NCBI GenBank assembly: GCA_965250115.1
Contig: CBDFNJ010000001.1
Coordinates: forward strand, 62,001 to 126,000
Source: CBDFHB01 sp965250115
GTDB lineage: Bacteria; Acidobacteriota; Vicinamibacteria; Marinacidobacterales; SMYC01
Direction: 5' to 3'
DNA: 64,000 nucleotides
The notes beneath the pieces were generated by a model that was not told the origin of the DNA, made no database searches, and saw only the letters and a program-made list of their open reading frames with translations. Below, one piece after another: positions 36,261 through 45,331 of the stretch. A program made the translations under genes and the position numbers. Every line of letters starts with the position of its first letter. Within the stretch, counting starts at the first letter, position 1.

Positions 36261-36830
36261 ATGCTTGCACGCGGGCTCCGGCTGCTAGCGATGGGACCCG
36301 CGGCCCTGATCCTGATGGTGATGGCACCGCAGGAAGCTTCCGCCGAGCTCCCGGTGTGCGTGGCTTGTCACAGTGCTACCGTGGACCAATTTTTCACACA
36401 TCCGCACGCCGAGCAGGGAATCAGGTGCAACGTCTGTCATGGGGAGAGTCTCCGCCACGCCGAGTCCGATGGGGGTAGTGAGCCGGATCGCATCGCCGCA
36501 CCTCATGAAGTTCCGGGGTTGTGCGGTGCCTGCCACGTGGGGGAAGGCCCGGACCCGATTCTGACGGAGTATTCCGCGAGCCAACACGGAATGCTCGTGT
36601 TGGAACAGTCCCGAACGCGCGCTCCTCACTGCGGGACTTGCCATGGGGTGCACCAACGGCGAGAGGGGAAGGCGATCGAGATCCGGTGCAAGCGTTGCCA
36701 CGCCACGTTGCCGGCAGAGTGTTCCGAGCTGCCTGCGCCCACCGCAACCGTGTCGTGTGCTGGATGTCATAGGCCACACTCGTTCTTGTCCAGTCCAGTT
36801 GAGGTAAGTGGAGACGGTGTTTGTAACTGA
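36261..36830 (+). CDS. Periplasmic hexaheme c-type cytochrome
   Basis: 189 residues: Sec signal peptide (to QEASAELP), then six CxxCH haem-binding motifs at residues 33-37, 56-60, 88-92, 124-128, 143-147 and 166-170. Extra His residues (47, 49, 66, 82, 109, 123, 131, 173) could be axial ligands. There is no membrane anchor after the signal. Small size with closely packed haems suggests a soluble electron shuttle. It lies 22 bp after one FMN dehydrogenase gene and 12 bp before the other on the same strand. I do not recognise a named family beyond multihaem cytochromes (c3/c7 or NrfB-like in size). Confidence 0.92.
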   Translation: MLARGLRLLAMGPAALILMVMAPQEASAELPVCVACHSATVDQFFTHPHAEQGIRCNVCHGESLRHAESDGGSEPDRIAAPHEVPGLCGACHVGEGPDPILTEYSASQHGMLVLEQSRTRAPHCGTCHGVHQRREGKAIEIRCKRCHATLPAECSELPAPTATVSCAGCHRPHSFLSSPVEVSGDGVCN

Positions 36831-36842
36831 GGTAATGGAGCG

Positions 36843-38033
36843 ATGACTGATACAATCAAGCAAATCGAGAACGCTCGCAGACCCGGTTTTTTGGACCGAC
36901 CGCGAGACCGAAGCCGCCGCGAGTTTCTGGGCACCTTGGCCTTGTCTGCAGGAGCCGCGCCGCTGCTAGCCCAGAGCCAAGCTCAGAGGCCGAGGACCTA
37001 TCCGCCTCAGCACAGTGACAAAGTGATGGGGCCGGTTAGCGTTCACGAGATCCAGGAGATCGCCAAGCGCAACCTCGACCATAAAACCTACAACTACATC
37101 ACCGGCGGCGCGGAGGACGAATGGACGCTGAGGGCCAACGTGGAGGCCTACCGGCGCGTATGGTTGCGCCGGCGCGTCATGATTGACGTCAGCACGATCG
37201 ACACCTCCTTGGATCTGCTAGGACACAAACTGGAGTTTCCCATCCTTCTGGACCCCACCACCAAGAACCGGATCGTACCGGATGGGGACGAGTTGGCCGC
37301 CATGGGCGCCCATGCTTCTAAGGCCATCTACTGCATCAGCAGTCCCCTTTCCTGGATCGACAACCTCTACCAAGCCGAGCAGGCCCCGGCCTGGTGGGCA
37401 AGCACCCTTGGCCATTCAACGAAGTCAACGGCACAGGGCTGGGCGCGGCGCCACGAGGAGGCGGGGGCCACAGCCTTGGCGGTCACGGTGGACCATCCGT
37501 ACTCGCCGAACCGGGACCGCGTCATCCGAACTCAGTTTTTCCCGCAACGAGCCGGTGAGCTAAAGCCGACCCGCCCAAGCCTGACCTGGCACCACCTCGA
37601 CTGGCTCCGCAGCGCCTCGGATCTTCCACTGGTCATCAAAGGCGTTCTGACCGCCGAAGACGCGACGCTGGCGGTGGACAACGGCGCGCAGGCCATGGTC
37701 GTGTCGAACCACGGGGGCCGAGCGCTCGACGGAGCTGTACCGACCCTGATGGCCTTGCCGGAAGTCGTGGACGCGGTGGATGAGAAGATTCCCGTCCTGA
37801 TCGACGGCGGCATGCGCCGAGGCACCGATATTCTGAAAGCACTGGCTTTGGGCGCGAAGGCAGTCCTGATCGGGCGGCCCTACGTCTGGGGTTTGGCGGC
37901 CTTCGGTCAAGTGGGCGTGCAGCGGGTGGTGGAAATGTTGCGCGCCGAGCTGGTCGTCTCCATGGGGCTGGCAGGAATGCCGAACCTTGGTTCGATCGAC
38001 CGCAGCTTGGTTCAACTGCCCTGGGAACAGTAA
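36843..38033 (+). CDS. Tat-exported FMN-dependent alpha-hydroxy-acid dehydrogenase-like protein B
   Basis: 396 residues with a strong twin-arginine signal (SRREFLGTLALSAGAAPLLA). Same fold as protein A: Lys266 (VIKGV), His290 and Arg293 (SNHGGR), DGGMRRGTDILKAL and IGRPYVWGL are kept. The QLY position reads PAWWASTLG, and the usual IAPTA motif is LDPTTKNR instead of the LAPASEKQ of protein A. The ribosome site overlaps the end of the cytochrome gene. A and B are clear paralogues and may be two enzymes or a heteromer sharing the cytochrome. Whether B is catalytically active is open, since its FMN phosphate-proximal region is more altered. Confidence 0.87.
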   Translation: MTDTIKQIENARRPGFLDRPRDRSRREFLGTLALSAGAAPLLAQSQAQRPRTYPPQHSDKVMGPVSVHEIQEIAKRNLDHKTYNYITGGAEDEWTLRANVEAYRRVWLRRRVMIDVSTIDTSLDLLGHKLEFPILLDPTTKNRIVPDGDELAAMGAHASKAIYCISSPLSWIDNLYQAEQAPAWWASTLGHSTKSTAQGWARRHEEAGATALAVTVDHPYSPNRDRVIRTQFFPQRAGELKPTRPSLTWHHLDWLRSASDLPLVIKGVLTAEDATLAVDNGAQAMVVSNHGGRALDGAVPTLMALPEVVDAVDEKIPVLIDGGMRRGTDILKALALGAKAVLIGRPYVWGLAAFGQVGVQRVVEMLRAELVVSMGLAGMPNLGSIDRSLVQLPWEQ

Positions 38034-38078
38034 GCGGGGACAGAGCGAGATCCATGCGGCCGGCCAACGAGTAACGGC

Positions 38079-38789
38079 TCAACTTCCGAGATAAGCTTTC
38101 TGAACATGCCCGTTTCGTAGCAGATCTGCGCCGTTTCCCTCCAAGACAACTCTTCCGGTTTCCAGCACATACGCGCGGTCTGCCAGTCGAAGCGCCATAT
38201 CAGCGTTTTGCTCGTTGAGCAGGATGGTCGTGCCGTTTTCATGTAGCTTCCGGATGATGTCTGCCATCTGCTCGACGATGACCGGCGCAAGCCCGAGCGA
38301 TGGCTCGTCGAACATGAGCAGGCGGGGCTTGGCAAGCAGCGCCCTACCCATGGCGAGCATTTGCTGCTCGCCCCCGGAGAGATTGCCAGCCCGTTGGTTG
38401 TAACGTTCCTTCAGAATCGGGAAGAGCTCGAAGACGAGCTCCTTATCCGCTCCAATGCCGTCTCTATCGGAGCGGGTGTAAGCACCCATTTCAAGATTCT
38501 CACCCACCCTCATGTCGGGAAAAATGCGACGGCCTTCGGGACAGTGGACGATACCGAGCCGCACGATTTCAGTGGGCGATTTGCCATCGATCCGCTGATC
38601 CAAAAAGGCAATCATGCCATGGCGGGGTGACTTCAAACCCGAGAGCGTCTTGAGCAAGGTGGTCTTACCCGCGCCATTCGCACCAATGAGGGTGACGAGC
38701 TCCCCTTGGTTGACGTGCAACGTAACGTCTTTGAGAACATGGACGTTGTCGTAGTAGACGTCAATATTGGAAATCTTAAGCATGCTCAT
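38079..38789 (-). CDS. livF: Branched-chain-amino-acid-type ABC transporter ATPase LivF
   Basis: 236 residues with Walker A GANGAGKTT, signature LSGGEQQMLAMGRALL and Walker B LLMFDEPSLGLAP. Closest in type to LivF, one of the two ATPases of HAAT importers. Its ATG overlaps the end of the LivM-LivG fusion gene, implying coupled translation. It is the last gene of the long minus-strand series. With molybdenum hydroxylase genes upstream, the importer probably brings in a carboxylate or heterocyclic substrate rather than leucine. Confidence 0.92.
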   Translation of the reverse strand: MSMLKISNIDVYYDNVHVLKDVTLHVNQGELVTLIGANGAGKTTLLKTLSGLKSPRHGMIAFLDQRIDGKSPTEIVRLGIVHCPEGRRIFPDMRVGENLEMGAYTRSDRDGIGADKELVFELFPILKERYNQRAGNLSGGEQQMLAMGRALLAKPRLLMFDEPSLGLAPVIVEQMADIIRKLHENGTTILLNEQNADMALRLADRAYVLETGRVVLEGNGADLLRNGHVQKAYLGS

Positions 38790-40647
38790 CCGTTTGCTCG
38801 CTACGCCTCCCCAGGTAGGCTTCGACGACGCGTTCGTTTGCGCGGATCTCCGCTGGACGTCCCTCGGCGATCTTCTTGCCGTAGTCCAGCACCAGGACGC
38901 GATCCGAAATGCCCATGACCAACTTCATGTCGTGCTCCACCAGAACGACGGTGATGCCTTTGTCGCGAATTTTCTTGATCAGGGTCATGAGATGGACGAC
39001 CTCAGCGGGATTCATTCCCGCTGCCGGCTCGTCGAGCAGCAACACCTTGGGCTCGAGAGCCAGTGCTATGCCCAGTTCCAGCAAGCGCTGATGACCATAG
39101 GGCAGGCTATTGGCCAAGAACGACCCGTGTGAGTTCAGCCGAAGGAACTCCAGAGTCTGATCTGCAACGAGCCCGCCCTGCCGTTCAGCCTGTAGGTATG
39201 AGCGGGTACGAAACAGATTGGCATAGAGCGCTTCCGGCTCCATGCCGTTGTGCGCCAGGACGAGGTTCTGTCGCGTCGAAACATTCGGAAAGAGCTTGGT
39301 GTGTTGAAAGGTGCGCACGATACCGCGGCGGGCAACTTCGTGCGAGTACAAGTCATTGAGGAGCTCGTCATGGTGCCAGATCTCGCCGGCGGTGATGGGT
39401 CCAAACCGGGATATTGCGTTTAGAATCGTCGTTTTGCCCGCTCCGTTGGGGCCGATGATCGCGAGGATCTCGCTCGCCTTTACCTCGAAATCGACTTCGT
39501 CTACGGCATGCAGGCCGCCGAAGTAGACGCAGAGTTCCTTTACCCGAAGGAGCGTTTCTGAGCTGCGGCTACCGTCAACCGCCTCCCCACCTGAAGGAGA
39601 CTCGGGAAACTCCGGACTCGAGGGCGAGTGCTGCTCCGTCGCGACGATCGGTCCTGCTGGAGCCGCGCTGGTTGCCGAACCGTCGACCGGTTTCGGGTGA
39701 GCCTTGACGCGCTTCGCCCGCTCCGGGACGAGGCGCCGTACGAACCGTGACAGGCTAGGTAAGATTCCGTCAGGCATGAAACGCATGATGAGCATGAGCA
39801 GTAGACCGAAGATGGCCATGCGCCAGACCTGGGCGACGCGCAGGAGCTCAGGCAAGACGGTGAAGATAATCGCGCCTACAACCGGCCCCGCCACTGTGGC
39901 ACGTCCACCGGCGATGACCATAACCACAATAGTGAGTGTAAGGTCGAAGACTAGAATTTCGGGACTGACGAACTGGGAAAAGTGCGCGTAGAAGCTGCCC
40001 GCCAAGCCCATGATGAAAGAGCTCAGCACAGTCGCCAACACCATGTAGCGGAAGCTGGAAATGCCGACGGAGAGTGCCAGCGGTTCGTTCTCGCGTATGG
40101 CCCGCATGGCCCGCCCAATCGTGCTGTGCTCCAGGCGGTACAGACCGCAGAGCACGACCACGACTAGCAGCAGAATAAAGAAGTAGTAGGCTACGTATCC
40201 CTTGAACCAGGTCGCGGGCGGCGGTACGGCCGTAATACCCATCGGGCCGTTCGTCATGTCGATCCAGTTGAGGGCGACGAGCCGGAAAAATTCGGCAAAA
40301 CCGAGAGTCACCAGGACGAAATAGGCAGCGCGCAGTCTCAGCGTCAAACGGCCAAGGATCCATCCGACGGCGCTGGCCGTCAGACCGGCGGCGAAAAACG
40401 CTATCAGGAAAGGAACGTCCAACCGCGTTGTGAGAATCGCGGAGACATAGGCGCCCAGTCCGTAAAACGCTACGGGCCCAAGCGACAATTGCTTCACCTT
40501 GATCAAGATGTTGTGGGCGGACGCCAGCAGGATAAAGACACCGCATTGGATCGCCAGACGAAGAACGAAGGGATCGCTGACGATTTGGGGAAAGACCAGA
40601 GCCGCTGCCAGCAGACCCAGGAGCGAAAAACGAGATGCCCGCGTCAT
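38776..40647 (-). CDS. livM-livG: Fused LivM permease - LivG ATPase
   Basis: 623 residues. Residues 1-310 are a LivM-type permease with about nine helices (LGPVAFYGLGAYVSA, RGRATVAGPVVGA region). A Pro/Ser/Ala-rich linker (about 315-365) follows. Residues 365-610 form a LivG ATPase with Walker A GPNGAGKTT, LPYGHQRLLELGIALA in place of the ABC signature, and Walker B LLLDEPAAGMNP. Fusion of the second permease with the first ATPase is known in some HAAT systems. It overlaps LivH and LivF by a few bases at either end. Confidence 0.92.
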   Translation of the reverse strand: MTRASRFSLLGLLAAALVFPQIVSDPFVLRLAIQCGVFILLASAHNILIKVKQLSLGPVAFYGLGAYVSAILTTRLDVPFLIAFFAAGLTASAVGWILGRLTLRLRAAYFVLVTLGFAEFFRLVALNWIDMTNGPMGITAVPPPATWFKGYVAYYFFILLLVVVVLCGLYRLEHSTIGRAMRAIRENEPLALSVGISSFRYMVLATVLSSFIMGLAGSFYAHFSQFVSPEILVFDLTLTIVVMVIAGGRATVAGPVVGAIIFTVLPELLRVAQVWRMAIFGLLLMLIMRFMPDGILPSLSRFVRRLVPERAKRVKAHPKPVDGSATSAAPAGPIVATEQHSPSSPEFPESPSGGEAVDGSRSSETLLRVKELCVYFGGLHAVDEVDFEVKASEILAIIGPNGAGKTTILNAISRFGPITAGEIWHHDELLNDLYSHEVARRGIVRTFQHTKLFPNVSTRQNLVLAHNGMEPEALYANLFRTRSYLQAERQGGLVADQTLEFLRLNSHGSFLANSLPYGHQRLLELGIALALEPKVLLLDEPAAGMNPAEVVHLMTLIKKIRDKGITVVLVEHDMKLVMGISDRVLVLDYGKKIAEGRPAEIRANERVVEAYLGRRSEQTDEHA

Positions 40648-41516
40648 CCCACTCGCCGCTCTTTTCCAAGCAGACCGGTGGGTTTGAAAACAAGCACGAC
40701 TATGATCAGGATGAAGGCAATCGCATCACGATACCCCGAGGAGATATAGCCTGCCCCCAAACTCTCGGCAATGCCCAGGAGCAGTCCCGCCAGAATGGCG
40801 CCGGGAAAGCTCCCCAACCCACCGGCGATGACCACCGCAAAAGATTTGGCGCTGACGATAGCTCCCATCGTGGGAAACACCTGGAAAATGGGCCCGAGCA
40901 AGCCACCGGCAAGGGCGGCGATGGCCGCTCCCCAGCCAAAGGTAAACATGTTGACAAAGTCGACGTTGACACCCATCAAGGCAGCCGTTTCCGGATCCTG
41001 GAAGGTGGCACGTATAGCCCTGCCCATCTTTGTGCGCTGGAGCAACCAATGCGAGCCGGCAATGATGAGAAGTGAGGCAACGAGAACGCAGACCCTGGCG
41101 GGCGTCAGTGTCAAGGGCCCAACCTCTATGCCAATTAGAGGAAAAGCCTCGCCTATATTCTTGCGGGTGGGGCCCCAGACGATCAACGCCATATTGGCCA
41201 GAAAGATGGAGAGCCCAATCGTCGCCAGCATCGAAACATCCACGGGCTGATGGCGGATCGGACGCAACAAGAACCGCTCGACAAAGACACCCATTAGGCC
41301 AACGACGATGGCCGCAGCGATGAGCGCCAACAGGTAGGGTACGCCCGCGAGCGTGAAGACCGTGTAGACGACGAATGCGCCCAGCATGTAGAACTCGCCG
41401 TGCGCGAAGTTCACCACATTCATGACGCCAAAAATCAGCGTCAGGCCTATGCCCATCAAGGCGTAGATACCTCCGATCATGAAACCGTTGACGACGTGTT
41501 GTAAGAAAACAACCAT
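40644..41516 (-). CDS. livH: ABC transporter permease LivH
   Basis: 290 residues, about eight helices, with the LivH marks NGFMIGGIYALMGIGLTLIF, NFAHGEFYMLGAF and RAIRATFQDPETAALMGV. First permease of the HAAT importer. Stop and next start overlap by 4 bp with the LivM-LivG gene. A gap of about 150 bp with no gene separates it from the binding-protein gene. Confidence 0.93.
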   Translation of the reverse strand: MVVFLQHVVNGFMIGGIYALMGIGLTLIFGVMNVVNFAHGEFYMLGAFVVYTVFTLAGVPYLLALIAAAIVVGLMGVFVERFLLRPIRHQPVDVSMLATIGLSIFLANMALIVWGPTRKNIGEAFPLIGIEVGPLTLTPARVCVLVASLLIIAGSHWLLQRTKMGRAIRATFQDPETAALMGVNVDFVNMFTFGWGAAIAALAGGLLGPIFQVFPTMGAIVSAKSFAVVIAGGLGSFPGAILAGLLLGIAESLGAGYISSGYRDAIAFILIIVVLVFKPTGLLGKERRVG

Positions 41517-41670
41517 GACCGGTATTAGGGGCGGTTGTGGGGATTGATCAACGTTCCGCCTCCTGGGACCTTCGATTGAATATGGCTCAGGCTCAAAGGC
41601 GCGAAGTCGATTTCAATGGCCTGATTTGCTTGGCATGCTCCGGCTGGCGCCGTTGGATCTAACGGGTCGA

Positions 41671-42885
41671 CTAATCCTCCGGCGACCCATGCGCTGTTCC
41701 GCCAGGGTGAGGCCCTTGTAGAGGCTTCAGTTGACCATCTTCGACGCGCACGAGATACACGTTGGGACGGTTTTGACGGCCACTGGCATGGTCGAAGCGG
41801 ATGGGACCGCTCAGCCCGGCAAACTCGACACGGGTCAGCGCGTCGTTCAAACCCTTTGAATCGAGGCTGCAGTCGTTCAGCTCAATCGCTTTAGCAATGA
41901 CATTCACAGCCTCGAAACCGCGGTGGGATTCTCCCCGTCCCACCTCCGGATAGCCACGCTCAGTGTACTCCTTGTAATACCACTCAGAAATCTCTGGATC
42001 GCCAGCCAAATCGTATTCCGACGGCACGTAGAACATCAGGTGGTAGGTACCATTGACGATCTCCGGGCTAGAGAGATCCATGATGGCGATTGGATAGTTG
42101 CTACCGCCGGTGGTGAGGATGGTCTGATCCATACCCAGCTCGTTGTACTGCTTGAGCATGGTCGCTATCTGCCCAGCGCCAGTAGTCATCAAGATAGCGT
42201 CCGCCTCCGAGCCCTTGATCTTCGTAAGCTGTGGGAGAACGTCGATGGCCGCCTGGTCGACATAGTCCTCGCTGATGATTCTGCCACCCCGTTCTTCGAT
42301 AGCCCGGCGGAAGACTTCTCCCGCGCCGCGACCCCAGTCGTTATTGACACTCAAGATGGCCACGTTGTTCATCCCGAGCACATCGACCATGTAGGGCGTC
42401 GCGGCCTCCGCTTCCATGGCGCTGGTGGCGCTTATTCTATGCACCCACTCGAAACCAGGCGTGCCGGGGGTTGTAATCTTTTGGGAGCTGGATGTTTCCA
42501 CCACGAGGGGCACCCCGTGTCGCTCCATGACCGGCATCACCGCGAGTGTGGATGAGCTGCCCCATGCGCCCATGATGATGGGCACCTTCTCACGGGTGAT
42601 CAAGTTCTCTGCCGCGTTGGCCGATTCCTGCGGGTCGTTCCTGCCGTCCAAAACGACCGGCTCCAGCAGCCTCCCACAGACACCGCCCTCGGCGTTGATC
42701 CTCTCGAGACCGATGGTCAGGCCGTGGAGGACGTAGGACCCTGCATCGGCGACCGGTCCCGTCAGCGGCTGAATGACCCCAAACCGAATGGTCTCCTCCG
42801 CTCCAGGGCCGGCCGCGCAGGCAACCATCAACAAAGCGAAAACAAACCCGGACAGCATGAACAAGGGCTTACGTTTTTGAATCAT
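41671..42885 (-). CDS. ABC transporter substrate-binding lipoprotein (LivK/LivJ type)
   Basis: 404 residues: lipoprotein signal with Cys23 (FALLMVACAAG), then a periplasmic-binding type I fold (FGVIQPLTGPVADAG, INAEGGVCGR, MGAWGSSSTLAVMPV, HRISATSAMEAEA). It captures the substrate for the Liv-type permease encoded downstream. Ligand specificity cannot be read from sequence. Context with a molybdenum hydroxylase points to an aromatic or N-heterocyclic acid. Confidence 0.92.
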   Translation of the reverse strand: MIQKRKPLFMLSGFVFALLMVACAAGPGAEETIRFGVIQPLTGPVADAGSYVLHGLTIGLERINAEGGVCGRLLEPVVLDGRNDPQESANAAENLITREKVPIIMGAWGSSSTLAVMPVMERHGVPLVVETSSSQKITTPGTPGFEWVHRISATSAMEAEAATPYMVDVLGMNNVAILSVNNDWGRGAGEVFRRAIEERGGRIISEDYVDQAAIDVLPQLTKIKGSEADAILMTTGAGQIATMLKQYNELGMDQTILTTGGSNYPIAIMDLSSPEIVNGTYHLMFYVPSEYDLAGDPEISEWYYKEYTERGYPEVGRGESHRGFEAVNVIAKAIELNDCSLDSKGLNDALTRVEFAGLSGPIRFDHASGRQNRPNVYLVRVEDGQLKPLQGPHPGGTAHGSPED

Positions 42886-42962
42886 CGCGCCTTTTTCTTC
42901 GTTGAATCATCCCAGGACGCCGCCCGAGAACGCCGTTCCGACGAGGCCGCCGGCTGCACACT

Positions 42963-44000
42963 TCAGGGGCTTGGATAGGAGACGTCCTCCATCGCAATCA
43001 CTTCCTTTTCCACGGCTTCGATTCTCCCGAGTAGCTGAAGTACCCGCTCAGGGCTGGCAGGCGTTCGGCTCAAGCGTTTGCCGAGCGCGTCAGCGATGGC
43101 GTTCAGTATCGCTGGAGTCGTCGCTATGGTCGCGGGCTCCGCGACCCCTTTGGCTCCATGCGGACCGGTCGGGTCATGTACTTCGACAATGAGAGGATCG
43201 ATTCTTGGAACATCGGCTGCCGTCGGGATGATATAGGTGCTGAAGCGAGAGTTCAGAAACTTCCCATCCTTTACGATCATGTCCTCCATCAAGGCGAACC
43301 CGAGTCCCTGCACCGCACCGCCTTCGATTTGACCTTCGACGCCTTTGGGATTGATGGCTTTCCCTGCATCCGTCGCGGAGGCCAGTCGCAAAACGGTTAC
43401 CTTGCCGGTGTCGGTGTCGACTTCGACTTCGGCCAGCTGGCTTGCCCAGGCGTAGGTCGCGTAAGCATCTCCTTGAGAAGTGTCGCGATCGACATCGGAT
43501 GTGGTGATATTGTGCCAGCCGTGTCCTCGGAATCGTTTGCCGCGCGCGTGCGCTTCGCCGGCCAGTTTCGCGAAGGGTATCGACTCGGACGGCTCCTGCT
43601 GATCGCAAACGCCTTGGTTGCGGAACTCGATTCTGCCTGGAGTTGTGCCCAAAAGCTCTGCCGCGAGCGTTCCCAACTGCTTCTTCAAATCGTGGCAGGC
43701 TGTGACGACCGCATTCCCTTGCACATAGGTAGCGCGGCTTGCCGATACCGGACCAGAGTCAGGTGTTTTCTCCGTGTCCGCAGAGATAATCTTGACGTCC
43801 TCATAGGGAATGCCCAACTCGCCCGCGACGAGCTGACAGAGAACCGTACGCAACCCCTGCCCCAACTCGCTAGCGCCATTCCATAGCGTCACACTGCCGT
43901 CGAATGCCACTTCCACCTCTGCGCTGGCAAAGTCCGGACGCGCGAAACCGTATCCCAAGCCATAGATCATGGAGCCTATGCCGACCCCCCTCAGCTTCAC
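42963..44000 (-). CDS. Molybdenum hydroxylase (xanthine dehydrogenase family) Mo subunit, C-terminal half
   Basis: 345 residues. It matches the C-terminal Mo-binding part of xanthine-dehydrogenase-family large subunits: GSVTLWNGASELGQGLRTVL (the GxxxxGQG Mo-pterin motif), DTEKTPDSGPVSASRATYVQG, EGQIEGGAVQGLGFAL, and KGVAEPATIATTPAILNAIADA with the catalytic-Glu motif GxxExP near the C-terminus. The start is GTG, overlapping the upstream stop as GTGA. The split into about 49 and 37 kDa halves resembles NdhL/NdhM of nicotinate dehydrogenase. A single frameshift in one former gene cannot be excluded. Confidence 0.88.
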   Translation of the reverse strand: MKLRGVGIGSMIYGLGYGFARPDFASAEVEVAFDGSVTLWNGASELGQGLRTVLCQLVAGELGIPYEDVKIISADTEKTPDSGPVSASRATYVQGNAVVTACHDLKKQLGTLAAELLGTTPGRIEFRNQGVCDQQEPSESIPFAKLAGEAHARGKRFRGHGWHNITTSDVDRDTSQGDAYATYAWASQLAEVEVDTDTGKVTVLRLASATDAGKAINPKGVEGQIEGGAVQGLGFALMEDMIVKDGKFLNSRFSTYIIPTAADVPRIDPLIVEVHDPTGPHGAKGVAEPATIATTPAILNAIADALGKRLSRTPASPERVLQLLGRIEAVEKEVIAMEDVSYPSP

Positions 44001-45331
44001 GCGGTCACCTCCGAAGAACGGTTGAAGCTCAAGTCTTCATCGGCCATGTACTCTTTCAGTTTCTCCAGCGTAGCGGCAATGCCAGCCGCTTCTGTCATCA
44101 CCTGGCCCGTGCTGAAGGTAAGCCCCTCGCGCAGGCAATTGTTCAGGCGGAACTCAATGGGATCCATGCCGATCGTCTCGGCAAGCCGATCGAGCAAACT
44201 TTCGTGAACGACGGCACACTGAAGAACACCGAATCCGCGGAAGGGGCCAGCAATGGGATTATTGGTGTAAACAGAGAAACTATCGGACTTGTAGTTCGGC
44301 CAGTAGTACGGCCCACCAAGATGAAGGGCCATCTTTTTGATTACGAAGATTCCCAACGATGCGTAGGCGCCGGAGTCCCCGTAGATCACACCCTCGAGCG
44401 CCGTCAGTTTCCCATCCCGCGTCGCGCCGGCACGTGCGCGGACAACGGTGGGATGGCGGTGGGTCTGGGTCAGCATCGATTCATGCCGCGTGTAAGCAAG
44501 GCGAACCGGTCGACCGGTCTTCCACGCGAGAAGCGCGACAAAAATTTCGACCGTGACATCATCCTTGCGACCGAATCCGCCACCCATCTCGCTCGCGATG
44601 CATCTGATTCGGTTCGCTGGAAGGTCGAGAACGTGCGCTACTTGGCGGCGGTCGCGGAAGATATATTGGGATGAGGAGAATATGACCAGGGTTCCGTTTT
44701 CGTCAATCCAGGCAATGCCCGCCTCGGGCTCTATGGGCGCATGATCTTGCCCGTGGGTTTGGAACAGGTCTTCGACAACGACATCCGCTTCCTCGAAACC
44801 CTTTTCGAAGTCACCCTTGCGCACCCGGGTGTGTAGGATAAGATTTCCGTTTGGCTGCACTTGCGGCGCTTTGGGCTCCATTGCCGAGATGGGATCGAAC
44901 ACCGGGGGCAGCGGTTCGTATTCGACCTTGATTTTGGATAGCGCTTCCTCTGCGAGATCGGGCTCTTCGGCGGCTACCAGCGCCACCGGCTCCCCATAAA
45001 AGCGGACCCTTTCTTCAGCCAGCACCTGCTGGTCAGGGATGGCAATGCCGAAGACGTTGGCGCCGGGGATATCCTTGGCGGTGAGAACGGCGTGGACACC
45101 GTCCATCTGTTGAGCTTCGCGGATGTCAATGTGCTTGACCAGGGCGTGGGCCTCTGTGCTCAAGAGCACTTTGCCGTGAAGCATCCCCGGCTTGTAGAGG
45201 TCGGCGCCGTAAATGGCTTTCCCTGTCACCTTCGGCACGGCGTCTTCCCGGACCACCGATTCGCCGATGATGTCTTTTTCTTTCTGAAGCAGCTTTTGCT
45301 TCACATCAACTTTGGCCGGCGGCTTACTCAT
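43997..45331 (-). CDS. Molybdenum hydroxylase Mo subunit, N-terminal half
   Basis: About 444 residues. ATG 45331 overlaps the stop of the iron-sulfur gene (ATGA); longer in-frame starts lie inside that gene. Domains: aldehyde oxidase a/b hammerhead (VVREDAVPKVTGKAIYGADL ...) and first Mo-binding domain (FQTHGQDHAPIEPEAGIAW, EMGGGFGRKDD, GPFRGFGVLQCAVVHES). It stops where the GxxxxGQG part would begin, and that is supplied by the next gene. Together they make one complete Mo subunit for hydroxylation of a heterocycle, purine or aldehyde using water as oxygen donor. Confidence 0.9.
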   Translation of the reverse strand: MSKPPAKVDVKQKLLQKEKDIIGESVVREDAVPKVTGKAIYGADLYKPGMLHGKVLLSTEAHALVKHIDIREAQQMDGVHAVLTAKDIPGANVFGIAIPDQQVLAEERVRFYGEPVALVAAEEPDLAEEALSKIKVEYEPLPPVFDPISAMEPKAPQVQPNGNLILHTRVRKGDFEKGFEEADVVVEDLFQTHGQDHAPIEPEAGIAWIDENGTLVIFSSSQYIFRDRRQVAHVLDLPANRIRCIASEMGGGFGRKDDVTVEIFVALLAWKTGRPVRLAYTRHESMLTQTHRHPTVVRARAGATRDGKLTALEGVIYGDSGAYASLGIFVIKKMALHLGGPYYWPNYKSDSFSVYTNNPIAGPFRGFGVLQCAVVHESLLDRLAETIGMDPIEFRLNNCLREGLTFSTGQVMTEAAGIAATLEKLKEYMADEDLSFNRSSEVTA

